This document shows, piece after piece, positions 10,231 through 20,518 of a DNA stretch of 64,000 nt (its first letter is position 1; the number at the start of each line of letters is the position of its first letter). The DNA comes from Mesomycoplasma ovipneumoniae (GTDB lineage: Bacteria; Bacillota_I; Bacilli_A; Mycoplasmatales; Metamycoplasmataceae). Location: assembly GCF_038095995.1 (NCBI RefSeq), contig NZ_CP146005.1, forward strand, positions 744,001-808,000, given 5' to 3'. The translations under genes were made by a program, and so were the position numbers. The notes below the pieces were generated by a model. The model was not told the DNA's origin. It worked only from the letters and a program-made list of their open reading frames with translations, and did no database searches.

Positions 10231-10842
10231 TTATTTTTTAGCAGTATTTGTTTGACTTGAATTTAGTTCTTTTGTTAAAACTTCAGTAAAAGTTTCAAGA
10301 TTTGTAACCTTAAAAAAATTTGCATCACGAACAATCACAACCTCACCACTTTGTTCTGAAACAACAACTGTTATTGAATCAGAAACCTCAGAAATACCTA
10401 AAGCAGCCCGGTGTCGGGCGCCATATCGGTCTTCAAGTGTTGATTCAGAAACCGAAAAATATGTTGAGGCATACAAAATTCGGTCATCAACAATAATAAC
10501 TGCCCCATCATGCAATGGCGAACTTTTTTGGAAAATAGCGATTAAAAGCGAGGAATTTATTAAAGAATCAATTTTTACCCCGTCAGTACGGAGACTATCA
10601 AGAAGAATATTACGTTGCAAAGTGATAATTGCACCAACTTTATTTTTGGACAAATATTTAACTGCAAAATAAAGTTCATAAACTATTTTTCTTTGTGTAG
10701 ATATGCCTAAATCAACAAAACTACGACTAACCTTGTTTTTATGCAGTGTTTTTATATGATTGTAAACAAAAAAGACTGCAAAAAAAAGACCTAAAACTAG
10801 GGTTAATGCTGAAATTATCAAAACAACAATATCTAAATCCAT
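10231..10842 (-). CDS. Diadenylate cyclase (c-di-AMP synthase, CdaA/CdaM type)
   Basis: A 203-aa protein. A single N-terminal transmembrane helix (residues 5-28) is followed by a short linker and the DisA_N/DAC domain (about 45-190). The catalytic motifs DGA (residues 112-114, in SPLHDGAVIIVDDRI) and RHR (143-145, in GARHRAALG) are intact, so the enzyme should convert two ATP to c-di-AMP. One N-terminal helix is the layout described for mycoplasma CdaM; CdaA of other Firmicutes has three. c-di-AMP controls K+ and osmolyte transport in related bacteria. Co-transcription with mgtE would put a second-messenger enzyme and an ion transporter under one promoter. The ribosome-binding site is AAAAGGGGC before ATG 10842. 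Confidence 0.94.
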   Translation of the reverse strand: MDLDIVVLIISALTLVLGLFFAVFFVYNHIKTLHKNKVSRSFVDLGISTQRKIVYELYFAVKYLSKNKVGAIITLQRNILLDSLRTDGVKIDSLINSSLLIAIFQKSSPLHDGAVIIVDDRILYASTYFSVSESTLEDRYGARHRAALGISEVSDSITVVVSEQSGEVVIVRDANFFKVTNLETFTEVLTKELNSSQTNTAKK

Positions 10843-10896
10843 AATAGCCCCTTTTTTACTTTATTTAAAATATTATATATTAATTTTTTGTTTTTG

Positions 10897-10936
10897 ACAA
10901 ACAATTAATTTTAATTATTTTTTACAGCTTTTTACT
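10897..10936. repeat. Left direct repeat flanking element E1 (partner 11561-11600)
   Basis: The 40-bp stretch begins ACAAACAATTAATTTTAATT, and the copy at 11561-11600 begins ACAAACAATTATTTTTAATT. Both end in an ...ACT triplet. Their placement exactly at the element ends supports a target duplication. Confidence 0.8.
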
Positions 10937-11560
10937 CCCGAGTTTCCCAGCTTGATCAGATAATCTAAAAAATTGTCTGGTTTTGGGGACTTTTTAAGAC
11001 TCACGAAAAAAAAATCTACTTGCTAATCCAAATAAAGCAAACTAAAAAAGTTAAAATTTTGACTTAAAAAGCAAAATTATGAAATTTTTAAACTGCTTTT
11101 TTAGTTTAAAATACTGACAAAAACCATAAAAAAACAACTACTATTTAAACTCAATGCAAATAGAAAACTCGTTTTTACTTACATTGAGCCTAAAAAAATA
11201 TATGAAGTTTTGAAAGAACAATAATCAAAAGCCTTAAATTTATAGATTTCTAAACGGGTAAATCTAAGGCATTCCATCATATTTAAAAATATAATGGAAA
11301 ATTCGCACTATCAAAGCACATTAGACAAAAAACATAACTAATTCCCCCTTAATTCTAATATCGATTTATTAATTATTCTTAAGCGAGATTTATTATAACA
11401 TAATTTTATTTTAGACCAAGCATTTTTTTTTTTTTTTGCAAAGTGTTAATTTCAAAATTATAAAAATTAAGATTTTAGCTAAAAAAACCCGGATTTACCG
11501 GCATTTTTGCCTATTTGCATTCACTAAAAAGTCAATTTTGCCATCAAAGCCAAACTCAGG
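10937..11560. mobile_element. Non-coding mobile repeat element copy E1 (624 bp)
   Basis: The ends are inverted: the left end starts CCCGAGTTTCCCAGC and the right end, read outward to inward on the other strand, starts CCTGAGTTTGGC. It contains no ORF of note. Inside are blocks shared with the other copies: the hairpin CTCAATGCAAATA / TACTTACATTGAG, an AACATAACTAATTCCCCC block and a T run before TTGCAAAG. Host sequence is duplicated on both sides: 10897-10936 and 11561-11600 (40 bp, same order, a few mismatches, both starting ACAAACAATT). Such flanks are target duplications of an old insertion. It separates the c-di-AMP operon from the cysteine-rich gene. Confidence 0.88.
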
Positions 11561-11606
11561 ACAAACAATTATTTTTAATTATTTTTTTTAGTATTTAACT
11601 TTTTAA

Positions 11607-11660
11607 AAAAAATATAAACCCCTTTTTCCTAAAAATTTTTAAGAAAAAAGGAGTTTATAT
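11607..11660 (-). terminator. Terminator of the cysteine-rich repeat gene
   Basis: A long hairpin with arms ATATAAACCCCTTTTT / AAAAAAGGAGTTTATAT lies 25 bp downstream of the minus-strand stop at 11685. It is AT-rich but the central CCCC/GGAG segment gives a stable stem. Confidence 0.7.
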
Positions 11661-11684
11661 AAAAGATTAAACAATGTAAATTTT

Positions 11685-14600
11685 TTAAATAATACCAGCA
11701 CCGTATAAAATAAACATAATCACAACAACAAGAATTACAGCAATCAAGGCAAAAACGATAAATCATAAAACATAAGAAGGAAGACCTCAAATTGTTGATT
11801 TTTCGGTTGCAACGATAATAATTTCTTCATCTTCATCCACGCTTGAAGTTGAAGCGGCAATTACGCGGGTAGCCTCATCAACACTTAAGTCACCAAGTCC
11901 AACTGAAAGTCCGCCAGATGATTGGACATTATAACCACCAAAGCCACGTTTTGTGTTAAATAATTCATCATCAACGATTGAACTGTGATCACTACGGTTA
12001 AGATCTAGGAAAGCTTGATAGACAATTCCTTGGAATAATGGGATAATTGCTGGAAATTTATTTAGTTCAAAAGTCCCAATTTGTGGATAATAAGGGTGAA
12101 TTTTGACTCAAGAATAATCAAGAACTGGCTCAACTATTTGCGGAATTTCAACTATTTCAATCCGGGGAGGCTCGACTATTTCAATTTTAGGAATATCAAC
12201 TATTTCAACAATTTTTTCATGAACAATTGGGCGTCCGTGTTTTAAAACTGAAAGTGGATCGATGTGATTGAAACTATCAGGGTGATTTCAGAAATTAATT
12301 ACTTTTAGTAAATAGTCAATTGAAATTCCTTTTTTGGCAAAAAGGTATTTACATGCTGGACAATTTTTGGCCTCAAGTAAAAAAGTACGATACTTTTGAC
12401 AAAAACGGCAAGAATAAACATGTAAACAAGAGGAACAATTTTGATTAAAAAGTGAATCTGACTCAAATAAATTATATCTTAAAAGTGCTCGAGATTCATA
12501 ATAAGGATAAAATGAAAGTTCAGCAATTTTTTGTTCAATGTCGATATTTTTGCTTTTAAGAATTAGCTGGCATGCTTGACATTTTCGGGCTTCACGATAA
12601 TAAGCAGCTAATTTTCGACACTTTGGACAGAAGAAATTATGATTGCAAGCCGGACAAGGTGAATTATAAGTTTGCTGTCAAATTAATGAGGTTAATTTTT
12701 GGAGATCATTTGTTCTTAGTTCTTTTAATTTTTTCTCAAGGTCAAAGTTTTGCTGCTTAAATTTAGCAAGGCAGGCTGGACAATTTTTGGCCTCAAGTAA
12801 ATAAGTTGCATATTTTTGACATCACTGACAAGATGCATTATGAAAACAAGCCTTACATTTGATATTATTTGCTAAATTATTATTATAATATGAATTGCTT
12901 CGGAGTAAATTTATTTTAGCATCAAGGTCAAAATTTTGCTCCTTAAATTTAGCAAGGCAGGCTGGACAATTTTTGGCCTCAAGTAAATAGGTACGATATT
13001 TTTGACACCAAGGGCAAGTCGCATTATGGTTGCAAGCTTTGCAATTTACAGTTAATTTTAATGAAGCTAAATGACTAAAATATGAATTATCACGAAGTAA
13101 ATTTAGTTTAGCGTCAATGTCAAAATTTTGCTCCTTAAATTTAGCAAGGCAGGCTGGACAATTTTTGGCCTCAAGTAAATAGGTACGATATTTTTGACAC
13201 CAAGGGCAAGTTGCATTATGGTTGCAAGCAACGCACTTACTAAAATAAGGGTTTTTTAATAAATAAGAGGGATAGCTCGGATGTGAAAGTTCACGAATTT
13301 TTTGGCTAATACTAATATTTTTAGCTTCAAAAAGTGCCTTACATTTAGGACAATTTTGAGCCTCATTTAAATAAGTGCGATATCTTTGACACCAAGAACA
13401 AAGGGCATTATGAACACAAGTTTTGCAAATTTTTGGTTCTTTTTTGGAATAACTAAGACTTTTTTGGGCTGGAAGTCTTAGTTGGGAAATTTTTTCAAGA
13501 TAGTCAAAATTTTTTTGCTTAAATCTATCAAGGCAAGCTGGACAATTTTTGGCTTCAATTAAATAAGTACGATATCTTTGACATCAAGAACAACTTTTAT
13601 TATGTCCACAAGTCTGACAAGAATGAGATGAGTCTGAATTTTCAGGAGAAAAATCGCAATATTCTGAATGAATTTGGTGATTTTCTTCTTGAGCAAAATT
13701 ATTAGTTGTTTTTGACGAATAAATTTGATCTTCGGACTGATCATGATCAGAGTGATTATCTTTTTCTAAAAGTTCATCTTCAAATTCATGGTCACTGACT
13801 TTTTCAACTAATGCTTGACTTACTGAGTCAACTTTTTCAAGCAGTTCATTGTCAAATTCATCAGAAATATCTTGATTAAAAAGTAAATTTGGCGAAATTT
13901 TAGGTAAATTTTGCTCATCTCCTTCTGATGAATTAAGGTCATCTTCTTGGTCCTGGTTTTGGTCAAATTCTTCTAAAGTTTCAGAATCTTCTTCTAAATT
14001 AGATTCGTCAGTCTTTTGTGCTGAAATTTCTGAGTTTTCTAAATCTAAATTAACTAAAGAAGAATTTTTGTCATCTTTTTGGTCTAAATCATCTACTGAT
14101 TCAATAATTTCAAGCTCAACTAAATGACAAGGACATTCGCTATTAAGTTCTTCAAGATGATTTTCATCATCACAAACTGGACACTCAATTGGATGATCGG
14201 TGTTATTTTGCTTTAATGCATAGAGAATTTCTTCAATAGTTTTCTCATTTTCAGTAATTAAAATTTCGGTTTTTGGTTTTTCTTTGTTAATTTTAGATTT
14301 TAAACTTTGTAAATCAAAATCTTGTGATTGGTCCAAAGTTAAATTTTTAGGTTGACTAGTTTTTTGATTTGGCTGAGTTGATTCATTTAGATTGAAATTC
14401 GGGTCATCAGCCAAAATTTTAGCTATAAATTGTTCTTTTTTTTCTTGACTAAGTGACCTAAAATTAATCGCTAAAGGAAAGGAAATTACAGATCCAAATT
14501 TCTTATTACGCAAAACTCAAAGTCGAACTGGTGTTTTAAGACTTTCAATTTTTAGAAAAACATCAACTAGAGAGTTAAAAAGACCAACGGTTTCCTTTGC

Positions 14601-14690
14601 GAATTTTAGCCTATAATAACAGTCTTTTTCATTGTGAAACTCGTCACAAATCTCTGTGAGATAAAATCTTAACGTTTTGGTTTTGTTCAT
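11685..14690 (-). CDS. Tail-anchored protein with seven cysteine-rich (zinc-ribbon-like) repeats
   Basis: A single 1001-aa ORF with code 4. Residues 1-60 are a folded-looking N-terminus with Cys residues. Residues about 60-330 are strongly acidic (D/E/S/N/Q-rich) and probably disordered. Seven tandem repeats of roughly 60-75 residues follow, each built on the pattern C-x2-C-x-H-x3-C-x2-C-x12/13-C-x2-C, for example CKACNHNATCPWCQKYRTYL then EAKNCPACLAKF. Four cysteine pairs or triads of this spacing suggest bound zinc. A Pro/Ile/Glu-rich stretch with repeated VEIP/VEPP units comes next, then a single C-terminal helix (YVLWFIVFALIAVILVVVIM) that would tail-anchor it in the membrane, repeats facing the cytoplasm. 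I do not recognise the family. Start ATG 14690 is the longest in-frame choice; its ribosome-binding site is weak. Repeats 4 and 5 are nearly identical, so recent internal duplication is likely. Confidence 0.85.
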
Positions 14691-15079
14691 TTTTCTAGCG
14701 ACTTCTTTTTAATCTTTATATTTAAAGTAATGTAAATTATAGAGTAAAATTTGTAATTATACTAATAAAAAATAAATTTTGCTTTTGAACAAACGCAAAA
14801 TCTATTTCAATTTTAACATAAAACGAATAAATTTTAATGTTATTTTCACAAATTTTTCTGTTTTTACATTTTAGTTTTGATTTTTTGCCTTTTTGAAAAT
14901 TATACTATAATTTTAAAGCATAATTTAATTTTTTATATATTATTTTTTGCATTTTTTTTCATTTAGCAAAAAAAATTGCAAAAATAAAAATTAAAGGGCT
15001 TATAAGACAAAAAAAGCTATAAATTCATAGCACAAAATTTATTTTTAGGTTTTTTAGATATATTAATTTATTAGTTTAT
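14691..15079. other. AT-rich intergenic region; contains left copy of a ~78-bp direct repeat
   Basis: No gene is visible. Positions about 15002-15079 (AGACAAAAAAAGCTATAAAT to the end TTAGTTTAT) recur at about 19073-19149, just before pgk. The segment is therefore the displaced left half of a duplicated target site. The minus-strand promoter of the cysteine-rich gene should lie around 14700-14800, but I see no clear consensus. Confidence 0.7.
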
Positions 15080-16243
15080 CACGAGTTTCCCAATTTGATG
15101 AGATAATCTTTTAAAAAGGTGTCCAGTTTTGGCATTTTTTAACATTTTTGGCAAAAGTTAATTACCTATTTTAAAACACGGCAAAAATCAATTTATCAAT
15201 AAAATAACAAAAACCATCAAAAAACATAACTACTATTTAAACTCAATGTAAATAGGGTAATGTTAAATATTTTGTGTTTTTAAAGTAAATTTATTTTGAT
15301 AAAATTTATTATGAAGGACCAAAATATGAAAAAACAGCAAAAAACATTATCCCCATTTGAGTTAGAAGCTAAAAAACTTGTTGACAAATACGCTGATTAT
15401 AAAAAAATAAAAAAAGAAGATTTTCACAACGAAATTTCGCATATGTTTAAAACTTTTACTGAGGCGCTCTTAAGGGCGGAATTAAGCCAACATTTAGGCT
15501 ATGAAAAAAGTAACCGAAGCAAAAAAGGCGTGCATAGGCCAAATAAGCGAAACGGATTTTCGGACAAAACTGTGAATTATAATCATAATAGTTTTCGTCT
15601 AAAAATACCAAGAGATCGAAATGGCACTTTTGAGAACAAATTACTCGGTAAATACGAAACAAATTTAGGCGATATCGAAGAGCAAGTGTTTTCACTTTTT
15701 GCATCAGGAATGTCATATGAAAATATTGTTAACACAATAAAAAGTATCTATAAAAAAGAAATAAGTAATGCCTGAATTTCTTCAGTTACTGACAAATTAT
15801 TGCCTGAAATTGAAAAGTGAAAATCGCGAAAAATTGAGAATTCCTATCCAATTTTGTACATTGATGGGATGTTTTTTAATGTTAAAGAAAACGGTGTTTT
15901 TGTCAAAAAATCACTTTATCTTATTCTTGCAATTGATTGGGACGGAAATAAAAAAGCACTGGGATTTTGGATTAAAAATACCGAATCAGCAAGTAATTGA
16001 CTTGATGTTTTTAACGAACTAAAAACTCGCGGGCTGGAAGATGTTCTAATAATTTCTTGCGATAATCTAAGCGGAATTAGTCAAGCAATTGAAGCGGTTT
16101 TCCCGCAAACAGATGTTCAAAAATGTGTTGTTCACCAAATTAGAAACTCGCTTTTAAAAGTTTCTAACAAAGACAAAAAAGAGTTTGTCCTTGATATGAA
16201 AAAGATTTATCAAGCGGCTAATCAAGAATTTGCAATGCAAAAT

Positions 16244-17385
16244 CTCCCAAATTAAAAATATAAATGCAACACATACGTATTTTTAAAATCGCCGTTTGGC
16301 GATTTTTTTAAACCTTAAATCACCAAGTTATCATTAAAGACCTCTAAAGCGGATTTTCAATTAAAAATTTCCCTAGGCATTGAGTTAATTTTACTGATTG
16401 TATTTTGCAAATCATCATCGCTGATTAGGTTGAAATCAAAACCTTTTGGATAAAACCTTCTAATTAATCCATTGGCATGCTCGTTAGAACCTCTTTGAAA
16501 TGAAGCATATGGCTCTGCTTTATAAACTATTATTTTTAACCAATATGCCAATAATGCAATTTGCTCAAATTCAAATCCATTGTCGCAAGTGATTGTTTTG
16601 ATATATAAATTATTTTCATTTGCAAGATCTTTGATGGCTTTATTGATGACTCTGGGATTTTTATTTCGTACTTTTTTAGCAAATAATTTTCTGGTTTTTC
16701 TTTCTACTAAGGTAAGGATACTATCGTGTCCGCTAACTTTTTTGCCAACTACTAAATCTAGCTCTCAATGTCCAAAATCTTGCCTTGAATCTATGGATTT
16801 ATCCCGTGCTCAAATGGGTTTTACATAACCTGATGGAACTAATCTTTGCACGACATTTCTGGTTCTTTTTCCACCTTTTTTGTAATATTGTCTGAGTCTG
16901 TCACTCCTAACTATTACCCATTTATTAGTTTTGATTCAGTTAAAAACAGTCTTTAAAGAAGGTCTTTCAATGTTCGGAAAATTTTCCGCTATATAAAAAT
17001 ATGTCGCTTTAACTCCATGAACTTTTTTGTCATATTTTACTGCAAAAATTTTGCTAAATTCCTCGTATTTTCCTAGTTCAACAAATCTAAAATAATACCT
17101 ATGATAATATCTTTTTCGTCTTTTTGTTATTGCCAAATTAGCTTCATAAATTCCATATTCATTTAGATTTCTTTTAATTTCTCTTGAGACAGTTGAGGGT
17201 GCAACATTAAGTTGTTTAGCGATATATCTAATACTTTTATTGTTCTGCAATAAAAACTCAATTTTTACTAAATCTTCGAAACTAAAATGTTTAAATTTTC
17301 TTTTTTCCATGATACTTCCTAAATAAAAAAATGCAACAATAATATTATTATACCATATGTTGCATTCTTATCTTCTATTTAGGAG
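16244..17385 (-). mobile_element. IS30-family (IS1630-like) element inserted in the IS256 transposase
   Basis: The 1142-bp element has imperfect inverted ends: CTCCCAAATTAAAAATATAA on the left and, read inward on the other strand, CTCCTAAATAGAAGATAAGA on the right, both continuing into ATGCAACA. A 17-bp direct repeat AATTTGCAATGCAAAAT (16227-16243 and 17386-17402) flanks it. Long target duplications are a known feature of the mycoplasma IS30 member IS1630. Confidence 0.9.
16315..17310 (-). CDS. IS30-family transposase
   Basis: A 331-aa protein. The N-terminal helix-turn-helix is typical of IS30 (FSFEDLVKIEFLLQNNKSIR followed by YIAKQLNVAPSTVSREIKRN). A DDE core follows: D in FGHWELDLVVGKKV-type segment, D in TITCDNGFEFEQ and E in RGSNEHANGLIRRFYPKGFD. 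All catalytic positions look intact, so the enzyme may be active. It is transcribed against the host IS256 gene. A hairpin AAATCGCC/GGCGATTT at about 16287-16308 follows its stop and probably terminates it. Confidence 0.93.
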
Positions 17386-17797
17386 AATTTGCAATGCAAA
17401 ATCTTGATAAATTTGCGGAAAAATGAGGCCAAAAATATCCTTCAATTATCAAGTCTTGGTATACAAATTTCGTTGAACTAACGACATTTTTTAAATATCC
17501 ATATGAATTGAGGCAAGCAATTTATACGACAAATTTAATTGAGTCAATGAATAGAATAATTAGGAAAAATACAAAAACAAAAGGCGGAATTCAAAGTGTA
17601 AATTACCTTTCAAAAATAACTTATTTAACTCTCCAAAACGCATCTACAAAATGACAAAAGGTAAGAAATTGATTCATGATTAAAAAACAATTAGAAATTA
17701 TTTTCCCTAATCGGTTAAATAATGTAAAATTAAATTAGATTACATTTCTATTTGAAAAATCCATAAAAATTTAAAACACAAGATTATGAACACACCC

Positions 17798-18770
17798 TTA
17801 GGCGATATCGAAGAGCAAGTGTTTTCACTTTTTGCATCAGGAATGTCATATGAAAATATTGTTAACACAATAAAAAGTATCTATAAAAAAGAAATAAGTA
17901 ATGCCTGAATTTCTTCAGTTACTGACAAATTATTGCCTGAAATTGAAAAGTGAAAATCGCGAAAAATTGAGAATTCCTATCCAATTTTGTACATTGATGG
18001 GATGTTTTTTAATGTTAAAGAAAACGGTGTTTTTGTCAAAAAATCACTTTATCTTATTCTTGCAATTGATTGGGACGGAAATAAAAAAGCACTGGGATTT
18101 TGGATTAAAAATACCGAATCAGCAAGTAATTGACTTGATGTTTTTAACGAACTAAAAACTCGCGGGCTGGAAGATGTTCTAATAATTTCTTGCGATAATC
18201 TAAGCGGAATTAGTCAAGCAATTGAAGCGGTTTTCCCGCAAACAGATGTTCAAAAATGTGTTGTTCACCAAATTAGAAACTCGCTTTTAAAAGTTTCTAA
18301 CAAAGACAAAAAAGAGTTTGTCCTTGATATGAAAAAGATTTATCAAGCGGCTAATCAAGAATTTGCAATGCAAAATCTTGATAAATTTGCGGAAAAATGA
18401 GGCCAAAAATATCCTTCAATTATCAAGTCTTGGTATACAAATTTCGTTGAACTAACGACATTTTTTAAATATCCATATGAATTGAGGCAAGCAATTTATA
18501 CGACAAATTTAATTGAGTCAATGAATAGAATAATTAGGAAAAATACAAAAACAAAAGGCGGAATTCAAAGTGTAAATTACCTTTCAAAAATAACTTATTT
18601 AACTCTCCAAAACGCATCTACAAAATGACAAAAGGTAAGAAATTGATTCATGATTAAAAAACAATTAGAAATTATTTTCCCTAATCGGTTAAATAATGTA
18701 AAATTAAATTAGATTACATTCTATTTGAAAAATCCATAAAAATTTAAAACACAAGATTATGAACACACCC
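17798..18770 (+). pseudogene. 5'-truncated IS256-family transposase copy
   Basis: Beginning mid-gene at the codons for LGDIEEQVFSLF, the sequence repeats the 3' two-thirds of the IS256 transposase without the IS30 insertion, ending at stop 18710-18712 and the right IS end. Start codon, promoter and left inverted repeat are absent, so it cannot be expressed or moved alone. It differs from the first copy by a one-base deletion after the stop codon (ACATTCT versus ACATTTCT), so the two have had some time to diverge. Confidence 0.88.
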
Positions 18771-19146
18771 GTAAATAGAAAACTCATTTTTATTTACATT
18801 GAGCCTAAAAAAACATATGAAGTTTTGAAAGAACAATAACCAAAAGCCCTAAATTTATAGATTTCTAAACGGTTAAATTTAAGGCATTCCATCATATTTA
18901 AAAATATGACGGAAAATTCGCGTTTTCTGATTTTTTAGCCAAAGAACATAAGTAATTCCCCCTTAATTCAACACAAAATTTATTAATTTATTCTTAGTCA
19001 GGATTATTATAACATAATTTTTTCCTAGACCAAGCATTTTTTTTTTTTTGCAGAATATTAAATAAAATCGGCATAAGACAAAAAAGCTATAAATTCATAA
19101 AACAAAATTTATTTACAGTTTTTTTAGATATATTAATTTATTAGTT

Positions 19147-19152
19147 TATAAT
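19147..19152 (+). promoter_or_regulatory. -10 element of the pgk promoter
   Basis: TATAAT about 44 bp upstream of the pgk start. Its first three bases are inside the right copy of the about 78-bp duplicated target site, so the element E2 inserted within or at the edge of this promoter. The left copy at 15079 ends in TTTAT and lacks the complete -10. Confidence 0.65.
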
Positions 19153-19195
19153 TCTAAGCGTAACATTAATTTTTTTTAAAGGAAAATAATAAAGA

Positions 19196-20410
19196 ATGAT
19201 ACCAACCTATAAAACTAAAAAATTTATTGATGAAATTAAATTTTTTAATAAAAAAGTTCTTTTACGTGTTGATTTTAATGTTCCAATTCTTGAAGGGAAA
19301 ATTACTTCAACAAAAAGAATTACCGCGAGTTTAAAAACCATTGAGAAAATTGTTACTGATGGTGGTAAACTTATAATTTTATCACACCTTGGTAGGGTTA
19401 AAACCCCTGAAGATTTGAAAAAAAAGTCACTACGAATTGTTGCCGAAGAATTAGCTAAAATTTCACAAAAAGAAGTCAAATTTGTTGCTCAAAACCGAGG
19501 CAAAGAAGTTGAAGAAGCAATTGATCAACTTGAAAACGGACAAATTTTAGTGCTTGAAAACACAAGATTCCAAGATCTTGAAAACAAAGCTGAATCAAAA
19601 AATAATCCAGAACTTGGAAAATACTGAGCTTCATTAGGTGATGTTTTTATAAATGACGCCTTTGGAACACTTCACCGTGCTCATGCATCTAATGTCGGAA
19701 TTGCAACTCACATCAAAGAGTCAGCAATTGGTTATCTTGTAAAAGAAGAACTTGATGCACTATCAAAAATTGTTTTTGAACCAGAAAAACCTTTTTATGC
19801 AATTATTGGTGGGGCAAAAATTTCTGACAAAATCGGGATAATTTCAACTCTACTTGAAAAAGCTGACAAAGTTTTAATTGGTGGAGGAATGGGCTATACA
19901 TTCAAAAAAGCCCTTGGATACAAAATTGGAAAGTCAATTGTTGAAGAAGACAAAATTGATTTAGCCCTAAGTTTAATTAAAAAGTACACTGATAAATTAA
20001 TTTTACCGCTTGATGCTGCTTTGTCTGAAACATTTGAAGATGTAGCCCCAGTTTATAACGAAAAAAATCCACTTGAAATTCCAGATCACCTTGAAGGTTT
20101 AGATATTGGTCCAATGACTATAAAATTATTTGAATCACATTTAAAAGATGCAAAAACTATTTTGTGAAATGGGACTCTTGGTGTTGCTGAGTTTTCTAAT
20201 TTTGCCACCGGAACTCGTGAAATTGCGAAAGTAATCTCAAAACTTGAAAATTGCTACAGCGTAATTGGTGGTGGTGATTCAGTTGCCGCAATCGAAGCTG
20301 AAAAATTAGGTGATGCTTTTAGTCATGTTTCAACTGGTGGTGGTGCTTCAATTAGTTTTATTGAAAAAGGCGATCTAATCGGCCTAGGCCCAATTCAGGA
20401 AAAAGCCTAA
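19196..20410 (+). CDS. pgk: Phosphoglycerate kinase
   Basis: A 404-aa enzyme of glycolysis that transfers phosphate from 1,3-bisphosphoglycerate to ADP. The N-terminal substrate domain carries [11 protein letters not shown], the basic patch SHLGRVK and the EELAKISQ helix, plus VLENTRF and [13 protein letters not shown]. The C-terminal nucleotide domain has [14 protein letters not shown] and [23 protein letters not shown], and [10 protein letters not shown] followed by [15 protein letters not shown]. Full length with two TGA-encoded Trp. The ribosome-binding site is AAAGGAAAA. It is monocistronic by context, with a strong terminator after it. In mycoplasmas lacking respiration this step is a main ATP source. 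Confidence 0.98.
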
Positions 20411-20440
20411 GAATTTATAGTATTTTTTTAATTTTCTCAC

Positions 20441-20488
20441 TTAACAAGTCCTGTTTTTTAAGTCAAAAAAACAGGACTTGTTCATTTT
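20441..20488 (+). terminator. Rho-independent terminator after pgk
   Basis: A near-perfect stem with arms AACAAGTCCTGTTTTTT / AAAAAACAGGACTTGTT and a 5-6 nt loop is followed by a T-rich run, 33 bp beyond the pgk stop. Confidence 0.93.
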
Positions 20489-20518
20489 TTATTTTATAAG
20501 TAAAGTAGATTAATTTTT

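Larger units (their letters stand above)
15311..17738 (+). pseudogene. IS256-family (mutator-type) transposase, split by an IS30 element
   Basis: Without the insertion it would encode a 422-aa transposase identical in layout to the intact copy at 39971-41239. The N-terminal HTH-like region reads LRAELSQHLGYEKSNRSKKG. The DDE domain shows YILYIDGMFFNVKENG-type and DNLSGISQAIEAVFPQTD segments and the C-terminal catalytic region (TTNLIESMNRIIRKNTKTKG, with the Glu). The reading frame is broken at 16243 by the IS30-family element and resumes after a 17-bp duplication at 17386. Removing 1159 bp restores the frame exactly, so the loss is due solely to the insertion. ATG 15311 is used; the upstream TTG 15296 is also in frame. 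Confidence 0.9.
15256..18770 (+). mobile_element. IS256-family composite: one full copy (split by IS30) plus a fused 5'-truncated copy
   Basis: The element starts GGTAATGTTAAATATTTTGTG and ends ACAAGATTATGAACACACCC. The ends are imperfect inverted repeats (TTGTGTTTT core). An 8-bp target duplication GTAAATAG lies at 15248-15255 and 18771-18778, the usual size for IS256. The first copy ends at 17797 (ACACCC). It is joined directly to a second copy that begins at the equivalent of base 15665 (TTAGGCGATATC) and runs to 18770. Only one target duplication surrounds the whole block, so the partial copy arose by tandem duplication or a dimer event within the element. Confidence 0.92.
15080..19065. 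mobile_element. Non-coding repeat element copy E2, split by IS256-type element and 3'-truncated
   Basis: The left end CACGAGTTTCCCAATTTGATG at 15080 opens the element. It runs to 15255, is interrupted by the IS256 composite (15256-18770), resumes with GTAAATAGAAAACTC at 18771 and continues through the usual internal blocks to the T run and TTGCAGAATATT. The last about 110 bp with the right inverted end, present in E5 and E6, are missing. Flanking direct repeats of about 78 bp (15002-15079 and 19073-19149) show the original insertion. The right repeat copy carries the pgk promoter. Confidence 0.85.

Noticed and set aside
12572..12760. 62-aa plus-strand ORF
   Set aside because: Antisense to the cysteine-rich repeat gene; no start signals and no homology visible.
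15456..15716. Minus-strand ORF of 86 aa (also 40834-41094, plus strand)
   Set aside because: It is the antisense shadow of the IS256 transposase and appears identically opposite both copies; no ribosome-binding site.
15768..16022. 84-aa ORF starting MPEFLQLL (also at 17901 and 40782)
   Set aside because: Out-of-frame reading inside the IS256 transposase; the correct frame reads through TGA as Trp at the same place.
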